Source: Doris montereyensis
Lineage: Eukaryota; Mollusca; Gastropoda; Nudibranchia; Dorididae
DNA: 64,000 bases
Direction: 5' to 3'
Assembly (NCBI GenBank): GCA_037039925.1
Contig: JAXRKP010001794.1
Location: 28,682-92,681, forward strand
Shown: positions 1 through 10,990 of the stretch, piece by piece
How the letters are laid out: each line of letters begins with the position of its first letter
Numbering within the stretch: position 1 is the stretch's first letter
The notes under the pieces: model-generated
Databases searched by the model: none
Seen by the model: only the letters and a program-made list of their open reading frames with translations
Told to the model about the DNA's origin: nothing
Made by a program: the position numbers and the translations under genes

Positions 1-3000
1 TCTCAATGAAAAGAAAGAATATCTCAATGTGAAAAAATAGATTATCTCATTGTGAAGAGAAAGAGTATCTCAACAAAAAGAAGAGTATCTCAACAAGAAA
101 AGAAAGAGTATCTCCAATGTGAAAAGAAAGAGTATCTCAACAAGAAAAGAAAGAGTAGTATCTCAACAAGAAAAAGAAAGAGTATCTCAAGGTGAAAAAA
201 AGAGTATCTCAATGCAAAAAGAAAGAGTATCCAATGAGAAAAGAAAGAGTATCAACAAGAAAGAAAGAGTATCTCAACAAGAAAAGAAAGAGTATCTCAA
301 TGTGAAAAGAAAGATTATCTCAATGTGAAAAGAAAGAGTATCTCAATGAGAAAAAGAAAGAGTCTGTCAATGTGAAAAGATAATCTCAATGAGAAAAGAA
401 AGAGTATCTCAATGTGAAAAAGAAAGAGTATCTCAAGTTGAGAAAAGATGGAGTATTTCAATGTGAAAAGAAAGAGTAGTCGAAAAAGAAAGAACAAGTC
501 AATGTGAAGAAAGAGTATCTCAATCAACAAGAAAAGAAAGAGTATCTCAATGTGAAAAGAAAGAGAAAAGAAAAAAGAGTATCTCAAGGTGAAAAGAAAG
601 AGCATCTCAATGTGAAAAGAAAGAGTATCTCAACAAGAAAAGAAAGAGTATCTCAACAAGAAAAGAAAGAGTATCTCAATGTGAAAAGAAAGAGTATCTT
701 CAAGAAAGAAGTATATCTCAACAAGAAAAGAAAGAGTATCTCAATCACAACAAAAAAGAAAGAGTCAATGTCAATGAGAAAAGAAAGAGTATCTCAACAA
801 CAAAAGAAAAGTATCAACAAGAAAAGAGTATCTCAATGTGAGAAAATGTGAAAAGAGTATCTCAATGTGAAAAGAAAGAGTATCTCAAGTTGAAAGAAAG
901 AAAGAGTATCCCAACAATGTGAAAAGAAAGAGTATTTCAACAAGAAAAACATGTGAAAAGAGTATCTCAACAAGAAAAGAAAGAGTATCTCAATGAGTAA
1001 AGAAAGAGTATCTCAATGTGAAAAGAATGAGTATCTCAACAAGAAAAGAAAGAGTATCTCAATATAAAAAAGAAAGAGTATCTCAACAAGAAAAGAAAGA
1101 GTATCTCAACAAGAAAAGAAAGAGTATCTCAATGAAAGAAAAAGAAAAAGAGTATCTGAATGAGAAAAAGAAAGAGTATCTCAACAATGAAAAGAAAGAG
1201 TATCTCAATGTGAAAAGAAAGAGTATCTCAATGTGATATCTCAAAAGAAAGAGTATCTCAACAAGAAAAGAAAAAGTATCTCAACATGAAAATAAAGAGT
1301 ATCTCAATGAGACCAAAAGAAAGAATATCTCAATGTGAAAAAGAAAGAGTATCTCAACAAGAATGACTAACAAGAAAAGAAAGACTATCTCAATGAGAAA
1401 AGAAAGAGTATCTTCAAGGTGAAAAGATAGAGTATCTCAACAAGAAAAGAAAGAGTATCTCAACAATGTGAAAAGAAAGAGTATCTCAATGTGAAAAGAA
1501 AGATTATCGAAATGTGAAAAGAAAAAGTATCTCAATGAGAAAAGAAAGAGTCTGTCAATGTGAAAAGAGAGTATCTCTCAATGGAGAAAAGAAAAAGAGC
1601 ATTCAATGTAAAAAGAAAGAGTATCTCAAGTTGAAAAGAAAGAGTATCCAAACAAGAAAAGAAAGAGTATCTCAACAAGAAAAGAAAGATTATCTCAATG
1701 TGAAAAATGACTATCTTAACGACAAAAAGAAAGAGTATCTCAACAAGAAAAGAAAGAGTATCTCAACAAGAAAAGAAAGAGTATCTCAAACAAGAAAAGT
1801 GAAAAGAAAGGAAAGATTATCTCAACAAGAAAAAGAAATAGTATCTCAACAAGAAAAGAAAGAGTATCTCAACAAGAAAAGAAAGAGTATTTCAAAAGAA
1901 AAAGAAAGATTCTGTCAAAAGATAGAGAAAAGAAAAAGAGTGTATCTCAGCAAAAAAAGAAAGAGTATCTCAATGAGAAAAGAAAGGAGTATCTCAATGT
2001 GAAAAGAAAAGTATCTCAAAGAGTATCTCAATGTGAAAAGAAGAATAGAGTATCCCAACAAGAAAAGAAAGAGTATCTCAACAAGAAAACAAAAGAGTAT
2101 TCAACGAGAATAGAAAGAGTATCTCAATGAGAAAAGAAACAGTATCTCAATGAGTGTATATCCCAAGAAGATAGAGTATCTCAACGAGAAAAGATAGAGT
2201 ATCTCAATAGTACCTCCTTAACAAAAAAAGAAAGAGGATCTCAATGTAAAGAAAGAGAAAAGAAAGAGTATCTGGAACAAAATAAGAAAGAGTATTTCAA
2301 TGAGAAAAGAAAGAGTATCTCAATGTGAAAAGAAAGAATATCTCAATGTGAAAAGATAGAGTATCTCAGTGTGTGGAAAAGAAAGAAAATTCAACAAGAA
2401 AAGAAAGAGTATCTAAACAAGAATATCTTCAACAAGAAAAGAAAAAACGAGAAGAAAAAAAGAGTATCTCAATGTGAAAAAAAGAGTATCTCAACAAGAA
2501 AAAAAGGGATATCTAAACAAAAGAAAAGAAAGAGTATCACAACAAGAAAAGAAAGAGTATCTCAACAAGAAAAGAAAGAGTATCTCTCAGCAAGAAAAGA
2601 AAGTAGATATCTAAAACAAGGAAAGAAAGAGTATATCAATGCGAAAGAAAGAGATCTCAATGTGAAAAGAAAGAGTATCTGAATGTGAAAAGAAAGAGTA
2701 TCCCAACGTGAAAAGAAAAAATGTGAAAAGAAAAAGTATCTCAATGAGAGAAAGAAAGGGTATCTCAATGTGAAAAAAAAAGAGTATCTCAATGAAAAGA
2801 AAGAGGAGAAAAAGGGATATCTCAATGTGAAAAGAAAGAACGAAAGAGACAAAGAGTATCTCAACGCAAGAAAAAAGGAGTATCTCAAGGAAAAGAAAGG
2901 GATATCTCAACGAGTATCTCAACAAGACAGCACAAAAAGAGTATCTCAACAAGAAAGGAAAGAGCATTCAATGTGAAAAGAAAAGAGTATCTCAATGAGG

Positions 3001-3490
3001 GAGAAAAGAAAGAGTATCTTGAACGAGAAAAAGAAAAACGAGAGAAAGAAAGGGTATTTCAACTTAATGTGAAAAGAAAGAAAAAAGGAGTATCTCAAAT
3101 AAGAAAGAAAAGAAAAGGTATCTCAACGAGAAAAGAAAGGGTATTTCGAGAAAAGAAAAGAGTATCTCAAGAAAAGAAGGAGTATCTCAACGGAGAAAAA
3201 AGGATATCTCAACAAAAGAAAGAGTATCTCAACAAGAAAAAAAGAGTATCTCAATGTGAAAAGAAAAGAATCAAAATGTGAAAAGAAAAAGTATCTCAAT
3301 GTGAAAAGAAAGAGTATCTCAACGGGAGAAAAGGAGTATCTCAACAAGAAAAAAAAGGAGTATATCAACGAGAGAAAAGGAGTATCTCAATGTGAAAAGA
3401 TAGAGAAAAAGGAGTATCTCAAAGAGAAAAGAAAGGGATATCTCAACAAGAGAAAGAGAAACCCAACCAATGAGAAAAGAAAGAATTTCT
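1..3490 (+). repeat. Degenerate satellite domain (left)
   Basis: This stretch is still built of the 23-bp unit, but units are often truncated, extended or fused. Examples are agtagtatctc near 155, a missing head near 228-256, and a run of shortened, G-enriched units from about 2,740 to 3,480. Exact consecutive consensus monomers are short in number compared with 7-10 kb or 60-61 kb. Such decay is known from array flanks and from old segments that escaped recent homogenisation. Some rare variant strings here recur at 6-12 kb, so the domain appears to be a diverged copy of sequence further in. No gene or unique sequence is present. Confidence 0.85.
2560..2705 (+). repeat. Diverged copy of 6,072-6,200
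   Basis: A string of rare variants appears in order: cagcaag, then ctaaa(a)caagg, then gtatatcaatgcg, then atctgaatgtg. The same string occurs at about 6,072-6,200, about 3.5 kb away. The left copy has extra small indels (for example gtagatatc for gagtatc). The shared order of several rare variants is best explained by duplication rather than chance. Confidence 0.75.
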
Positions 3491-3493
3491 AAA

Positions 3494-3538
3494 CTCTCGT
3501 CTTCTCTCTCTTCTCTCTCTCTCTCAACACTCTCTCTC
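3494..3538 (+). repeat. (CT)n microsatellite tract 1
   Basis: CT-rich run (3,494-3,525 and 3,531-3,538, separated by aacac) inside the satellite, broken by single interruptions such as ctcgtctt. It replaces normal monomer sequence and is followed directly by caagaaaagaaag monomer tail. It probably arose by slippage from the tctc in the monomer head. Its polarity is opposite to the array, since pyrimidines lie on the otherwise purine-rich strand. Confidence 0.9.
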
Positions 3539-3577
3539 AAGAAAAGAAAGAGTATCTCAATGTGAAAGATAGGGAGA

Positions 3578-3605
3578 CCTCTGTCTCTCTCTCTCTCTTC
3601 TCTCT
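3578..3605 (+). repeat. (CT)n microsatellite tract 2
   Basis: Short CT tract beginning cctctgtctct and ending before gagaaaagaaag, embedded between normal monomers. It has the same character as the tract at 3,494. Confidence 0.9.
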
Positions 3606-3851
3606 GAGAAAAGAAAGAGTATCTCAACAAGAAAAGAAAGAGTATCTCAACAAGAAAAGAAAGAGTATCTCAATCTCTAAAGAAAAAGTATCTCAATGTG
3701 AAAAAAAGAATATTTCAATGAGAAAACAAATATATCTCAATGTTAAAAGATAGAGTATCTCAATGGCAAAGAAAAGAGTATCTCAATGAAAAGAAAGAGT
3801 CTCAATGTGAAAAGAAAGAGTATCTCTCTGAGAAAAGATGGAGTATCTCAA

Positions 3852-3872
3852 TCTCTCTCTCTCTCTCTCTCT
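3852..3872 (+). repeat. (CT)n microsatellite tract 3
   Basis: About ten uninterrupted TC dinucleotides start within the monomer head (atctc) and end in gggccag. That end is the only strongly GC-rich spot seen in the window. The seed position inside the head supports slippage expansion from the satellite itself. Confidence 0.92.
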
Positions 3873-3971
3873 GGGCCAGAAAAGAAAGAACATCTCAACT
3901 CAACGTGAAAAGAAAGAGTATCTCAACAAGAAAAGGAAGAATATCTCACAAAAAAAGAAAAAGTATCTCAA

Positions 3972-3998
3972 CTCTCTCTCAATCTCTCTCTCTATCTC
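3972..3998 (+). repeat. (CT)n microsatellite tract 4
   Basis: Interrupted CT tract with aa and a interruptions, between a monomer head and a tgag-cassette monomer. It is the last of the four tracts. None of this kind is seen elsewhere in the window. Confidence 0.88.
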
Positions 3999-4000
3999 AA

Positions 4001-6990
4001 TGAGAAAATAAAGAGACCTCAATGTGAAAAGAAAAAGTATCTCAATGTGAAAAGAAAGAGTATCTCAATTTGAAAAGAAAGAGTATTCAACAAGAAAAAG
4101 ATAGAGAAAAGAAAGAGTATCTCAATGTGAAAAGAAAGAGTATCTCAATGTGTGAAAAGAAAGAGTATCTAACAATGTGAAAAGAAAGAGTATCTCAACA
4201 AGAAAAGAAAGAGTATCTCAACAAGAAACAAAAAGAGTATCTCAACAAGAAAAGAAAGAGTATCTCAATGTGAAAAGAAAGAGTATCTCAATGTGAGAAA
4301 AGAAAGAGTATCTCAACAATGTGAAAAGAAAGAGTATCTCAATGTGAAAAGAAAAAGTATCTCAATGTGAAAAGAAAGAGTATCTCATTGTGAAAAGAAA
4401 GAGTATCTCAACAAGAAAACAAAAGAATCTCAACGAGAAAGAAAGAGTATCTCAATGAGAAATGAAACAGTATCTCAATGAAAAGAAAGAGTATCCCCAA
4501 CTGAGAAAAGAAAAGAGTATCTCAAATGTGAAAAAGAAAGAGTATCTCAACAAGAAAAGAAGAAAAAAGAAAAGAAAAAGTATGTCAAAGAAAAGAAAAA
4601 GAAAGAAAAGAAATAATATCTCAACACGAAAAGAAAGAGTATCTCAACAAGAAAAGAAAGAGTATTCTCAATGAGAAAGGGAAGAGTATCTGAAAAGATC
4701 AACAAGAAAAAGAAAGAGTATCTCAATGTGAAAAGAAAGAGCATCTCAATGAGAAAAGAAAGAAAACAAAGAATATCTCAACAAGAAAAGAAAGAGTATC
4801 TCAACACGAAAAGAAAGAGTATCTCAATTTGAAAAGAAAAGATTATCTCAATGTGAAAAGAAAAAGTATCTCAATGAGAAAAGAAAGAGTGAATGTGAAA
4901 AAGAAAGACTATCTAAATTTGAAAAGAAATATAATCTGAAAAAAGAAAAGAGAATGGGAAAAGAAAGAGTACCTCAACAAGAAAAGAAAGAGTATCTCAA
5001 TGAGTCAACAAGAAAAGAAAAAGTATCTCAATGAAAAAGAAAAAAAGAAAAAAAGAATATCTCAATGAGAAAACAAAGAGTATCTCAATGTGAAAGGAAA
5101 GAGTATCTCAATGTGAAAAGATAGAGTATCTGAAACAATGGCAAAAGAAAGAGTATCTCAATGTGAAAAGAAAGAGTATCTCAATGTGAAAAGAAAGAGT
5201 ATCTCAATGAGAAAAGATGGAGTATCTCAATGTGAAAAGAAAGACTATCTCAGTGAGAAAAGAAAGAACATCTCAACAAGAAAAGAAAAAAGAGTATATC
5301 AATGTGAAAAGAAAGAGTATCTCAACAAGAAAAAGGAAGAATATCTCAAACAACTGAAAAAAAAGAAAAGTATCTCAACAAGAAAAGAAAGAGTATGTCA
5401 ATGTGAAAAGAAAGAGTATCTCAATGAGAAAAGAAAGAGTATCTCAATGTGAAAAGAAAGAGTATCTCAATGTGAAAAGAAAGAGTATCTCAAAGTGAAA
5501 AGAAAGAGTATCTTAACAAGAAAAGATAGAGTATCTCAATGAGAAAAGATAGAGTATCTCAATGTGAAAAGAAAGAGTATCTCAATGTGAAAAGAAAGAG
5601 TATCTTAACAAGAAAAGATAGTGTATCTCAACAAGAAAAGAGAAAGAGTATCTCAACAAGAAAACAAAAAGAGTATCACAACAAGAAAAGAAACAGTATC
5701 TCAATGAGTAAAGAAAGAGTATCTCAATATCAAAAGAAAGAGTATCTCAACAAGAAAAGAAAGAGTATCTCATCGAGAAAAGAAAGAGTATCTCAATGAA
5801 AAAAATATAGAGTATCTGAACAATGTGAAAAGAGAAAAGAAAGAGTATCTCAATTTGAAAAGAAATAGTATCTCAGTGTGAAAAGAAAGAGTATCTCAAC
5901 AAGAAAAGAAAGAGTATCTCAACAAGAAAAAAAGTATCTCAACAAGAAAAGAAAGAGTAATCTCAACAAGAATAGAAAGAGTATCTCAATGTGAAAAGAA
6001 AGAGTATCTCAACAAGAAAAGAAAGAGTATCTCAACAAGAAAAGAAAGAGTATCAACAAGAAAAGAAAGAGTATCTCAACAAGAAAAGAAAGAGTATCTC
6101 AGCAAGAAAAGAAAGAGTATCTAAACAAGGAAAGAAAGAGTATATCAATGCGAAAAGAAAGAGTATCTCAATGTGAAAAGAAAGAGTATCTGAATGTGAA
6201 AAGAAAGAGTATCTAAATGAAAAGAAAGAGTATCTCAATGTGAAAAGAAAAAGTATCTCAATGTGAAAAGAAAGAGTATCTCAATGTGAAAAGAAAGAGT
6301 ATCTCAATGTGAAAAGAAAGAGTGTCTCAATGTAAAAAGAAAGAGTATCTCAACAAGAAAAGAAAGTGTATCTCAATGTGAAAAGAAAGAGCATTTCAAT
6401 GTGAAAAGAAAGAAAAGAAAGAAAGAGTATCTCAATGTGAAAAGAAAGAGTATCTCAAAGTGAAAAGAAAGAGTATCTTAACAAGAAAAGATAGAGTATC
6501 TCAATGAGAAAAGAAAGAGTATCTCAATGAGAAAAGAAGAGTATCTCAACAAGAAAATCAACAAGAAAAAAGAGTATCTCAACAAGAAAAGAAAGAGTAT
6601 CTCAATGTGAAAAGAAAGAGTATCTCAATGAGTAAAGAAAGAGTATCTCAACAAGAAAAGAAAGAGTGTCTCAATATAAAAAGAAAGAGTATCTGAACGA
6701 GAAAAGAAAAAGTATCTCAAGAAGAAAAGAAAGAGTATCTCAATGACAAAAGAAAGAGTATCTGAACAAGAAAAGAAAGAGTTTCTCAATGTGAAAAGAA
6801 ATAGTATCTTAATGTGAAAAGAAAGACTATCTCAACAAGAAAAGAAGAAGTATCTCCACAAGATAAGAAAGAGTATCTCAATGTGAAAAGAAAGAGTATC
6901 TCAGTGTGAAAAGAAAGAGTATCTCAACGAGAAAAGAAAGAGTATCTCAATGTGCAAAGAAAGAGTATCTCAATGAGAAAAGAAAGAGTA
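4001..6990 (+). repeat. Moderately degenerate satellite domain
   Basis: Mostly recognisable 23-bp units, with frequent 1-4 nt indels up to about 5.1 kb and fewer beyond. Two stretches at about 5,460-5,550 and 6,425-6,515 share the order agtg cassette, then cttaacaag, then a gatag tail, then tgag, suggesting a local duplication about 0.97 kb apart. No gene or unique sequence is visible. Confidence 0.8.
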
Positions 6991-9900
6991 TCTCAACAAC
7001 AAAAGAAAGAGTATCTCAACAAGAAAAGATAGAGTATCTCAATGTGAAAAGAAAAAGTATCTCAATGTGAAAAGAAAAAGTATCTCAATGTGAAAAGAAA
7101 GAGTATCTCAATGTGAAAAGAAAGAGTGTCTCAATGTAAAAAGAAAGAGTATCTCAACAAGAAAAGAAAGAGTATCTCAATGTGAAAAGAAAGAGTATCT
7201 CAACGAGAAAAGAAAGAGTATCTCAATGTGAAAAGAAAGAGTATCTCATTGTGAAAAGAAAGAGTATCTCAACAAGAAAAGAAAAGAGTATCTCAACAAG
7301 AAAAGAAAGAGTATCTCAATGAGAAAAGATAGAGTATCTCAATGTGAAAAGAAAGAGTATCTCAATGAGAAAAGAAAGAGTATCTCAATGCAAAAGAAAG
7401 AGTATCTCAAAGAAAAGAAAGAGTATCTCAATGAAGAAAAGAAAGAGTATCTCAATGTGAACAGGAAAAGAAAGAGCATCTCAACAAGAAAAGAAAGAGT
7501 ATCTCAACAAGAAAAGAAAGAGTATCTCAATGTGAAAAGAAAGAGTATCTCAATGAGAAAAGAAAGAGTATCTCAATGAGAAAAGAAAGAATATTTCAAT
7601 GAGAAAAGAAAGAGTATCTCAAGAAAAGAAAGAGTATCTCAATGTGAAAAGAAAGAGTATCTCAATGTGAAAAGAAAGAGTATCTCAATGAAAAGAGTAT
7701 CTCAAAAAAAAAGAAAGAGTATCTCAATGTGAAAAGAAAGTATCTCAGTATCTCAACAAGAAAAGAAAGAGTATCTCATATCAAGAAAAGAAAGAGTATC
7801 TCAACAAGAAAAGAAAGAGTATCTCAACAATCTGAAAAGAAAGAATATCTCAATGTGAAAAGAAAGAGTATCTCAAAGAAAAGAAAGAGTATCTCAATGT
7901 GAAAAGAAAGAGTATCTCAATGTGAAAAGAAAGAGTATCTCAATGTGAAAAGAAAGAGTATCTCAACAAGAAAAGAAAGAGTATCTCAATGAGAAAAGAA
8001 AGAGTATCTCAAGAAAGTGAAAAGAAAGAGTATCTCAACAAGAAAAGAAAGAGTATCTCAACAAGAAAAGAAAGAGTATCTCAACAAGAAAAGAAAGAGT
8101 ATCTCAACAAGAAAAAGAAAAGTATCTCAAAAGAAAAGAAAGAGTATCTCAACAAGAAAAGAAAGAGTATCTCAATGTGAAAAGAAAGAGTATCTCAATG
8201 TGAAAAGAAAGAGTATCTCAATGTGAAAAGAAAGAGTATCTCAATGTGAAAAGAAAGAGTATCTCAAGTTGAAAAGAAAGAGTATCCAAACAAGAAAAAG
8301 AAAGAGTATCTCAACAAGAAAAGAAAGAGTATCTCAATGTGAAAAGAAAGAGTATCTCAACGAGAAAAGAAAGAGTATCTCAACAAGAAAAGAAAGAGTA
8401 TCTCAACAAGAAAAGAAAGAGTATCTCAACAAGAAAAAAGAAAGAGTATCTCAACAAGAAAAGAAAGAGTATCTCAATGAGAAAAAGAAAGAGTATCTCA
8501 ACAAGAAAAGAAAGAGTATCTCAACAATCTGAACAAAAAGAAAGAGTATCTCAACAAGAAAAGAAAGATTATCTTAATGTGAAAAGAAAGAGTATCTCAA
8601 TGTGAAAAGAAAAGAGTATCTCAATGCAAAAAAGAAAGAGTATCTCAATGAGAAAAGAAAGAGTATCTCAATGTGAAAAGAAAGAGTATCTCAATAAAGA
8701 AAAGAAAGAAAGTATCTCAATGTGAGAAAGAAAGATTATCTTAACAGAAAGAGTATCTCAACAAAAAGAAAGAGTATCTCAATGTGAAAAGAAAGAGTAT
8801 CTCAACAAGAAAAGAAAGAGTATCTCAATGTGAAAAGAGAAAAAAAAGAGTATCTCAACAAGAAAAGAAAGAGTATCTCAATGAGAAAAGAAAGAGTATC
8901 TCAATGAGAAAAGAAAGAGTATCTCAATGTGAAAAGAAAGAGTATCTCAATGAGAAAAGAAAGAGTATCTCAAAAGAAAAGAAAGAGTATCTCAACAAGA
9001 AAAGAAAGAGTATCTCAACAAGAAAAGAAAGAGTATCTCAATGAGAAAAGAAAGAGTATCTGAACAAGAAAAGAAAAGAAAGAGTATCTGAAAAGAAAGA
9101 ATGTGAAAAGAAAGAGTATCTCAAACAAGAAAAGAAAGAGTATCTCAAATAGAGTAAAGAAAGAGTATCTCAATGTGAAAAGAAAGAGTATCTCAATGTG
9201 AAAAGAAAGAGTATCTCAACAAGAAAAGAAAGAGTATCTCAATCAGTAAAGAAAGAGTGTGTTAATGTGAAAAAAAGAAAGAGTATCTCAATGAGAAAAG
9301 AAAGAGTATCTGAATGTGAAGAAAGAGTATCTCAACAAGAAAAGAAAGAGTATATCAACAAGAAAAGAAAGAGTATCTCAATGTGAAAAGAAAGAGTATC
9401 TCAACAAGAAAAGAAAGAGTATCTCAACAAGAAAAGAAAGAGTATCTCAATGTGAAAAGAAAGAGTATCTCAACAAGAAAAGAAAGAGTATCTCAACAAG
9501 AAAAGAAAGAGTATCTCAACAATAAAAGAAAAGAAAGAGTATCTCAATGTGAAAAGAAAGAGTATCTCAATGAGAAAAGAAAGAGTATGTCAATGTGAAA
9601 AGAAAGAGTATCTCAATGTGAAAAGAAAGAGTATCTCAATGTGAAAAGAAAAGAGTATCTCAATGTGAAAAGAAAGAGTATCTCAATGAGAAAAGAAAGA
9701 GTCTGTCAATGTGAAAAGAAAGAGTATCTCAATGTGAAAAGATAGAGTATCTCAATGAGAAAAGAAAGAGTATCTCAATGTGAAAAGAAAGAGTATCTCA
9801 ACAACAAAAGAAAGAGTATCTCAAAAAAAAAGTTAGAGTATCTCAATGTGAAAAGAAAGAGTATCTCAATGTATTCCCAACAAAAAAGAAAGAGTATCTC

Positions 9901-10990
9901 AACAAGAAAAGAAAGAGTATCTCAATGTGAAAAGAAAGAGTATCTCAACAAGAAAAGAAAGAGTATCTCAATGAGTAAAGAAAGAGTATCTCAATGTGAA
10001 ATGAGAAAGAGTATCTCAATGTAAGAAAAGAAAGAGTATCTCAATGTGAAAAGATAGAGTATCTCAATGAGAAAAGAGAATCTCAATGTAAAAAAGAGTA
10101 TCTCAATGTGAAAAGAAAGAGTATCTCAATGTGAAAAGAAAGAGTATCTCAATGCGAAAAGAAAGAGTATCTCAATGAAAAGAAAGAAAAGAAAAGAAAG
10201 AGTATCTCAATGAAAAAAGAAAGAGTATATCTCAACAAGAAAAGAAAGAGTATCTCAACAAAAAAAGAAAGAGTATTTCAACAAGAAAACAAAAAGAGTA
10301 TCACAACAAGAAAAGAAAGAGTATCTCAACAAGAAAAGAAAGAGTATCTCAATGAGAAAAGATAGAGTATCTCAACAAGAAAAGAAAGAGTATCTCAATG
10401 AGAAAACAAAGAGTATCTCAACGAGAAAAGAAAGAGTATCTCAACGTGAAAAGAAAGAGTATCTCAATGTGAAAAGAAAGAGTATCTCAACAAAAAAGAA
10501 AGAGTATCTCAACAAGAAAAAAAAAGTATCTGAACAAGAAAGAAAGAGTATCTCAACAAGAACAAAAAAGTATCTGAACAAGAAAAGAAAGAGTATCTCA
10601 ATGAGAAAAGAAAGAGTATCTCAATGTGAAAAGATAGAGTATCTCAACAAAAAAACAAAGAGGATCTCAATATGAAAAGAAAGAGTATCTCAATGTGAAA
10701 AGAAAGTGTATCTCAATGAGAAAAGAAAGAGTATCTCAATGAGAGAAGAAAAAGTATCTCAATGAGAAAAGAAAGAGTATCTCAATGTGAAAAGAAATAG
10801 TATCTCAATAAGAAAAGAAAGAGTATCTCAACAAGAAAAGAAAGAGTATCTCAAGGTGAAAGAAAAAAGTATCTGAACAAGAAAAGAAAGAGTATCTCAA
10901 CAAGAAAAGAAAGAGTATCTCAACAAGAAAAGAAAGAGTATCTCAATGTGAAAAGAAAGAGGATCTCAATGTGAAAAGAAAAGTATCTCA
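6991..10990 (+). repeat. Regular satellite domain, mixed cassettes
   Basis: Long runs of near-consensus 23-mers, with tgtg, caag and tgag cassettes in no simple order and occasional tail insertions of one or two A. I do not see a clear HOR period here by eye, apart from isolated strings shared with the left domain (for example 8,259-8,320 with 1,619-1,680). Nothing other than satellite is present. Confidence 0.8.

Noticed and set aside
3494..3998. CT tracts as a polypyrimidine splice signal or a retroelement remnant
   Set aside because: They are embedded in satellite with no splice site, poly-A tail, target-site duplication or element coding sequence nearby. Slippage of the monomer's own tctc explains them.
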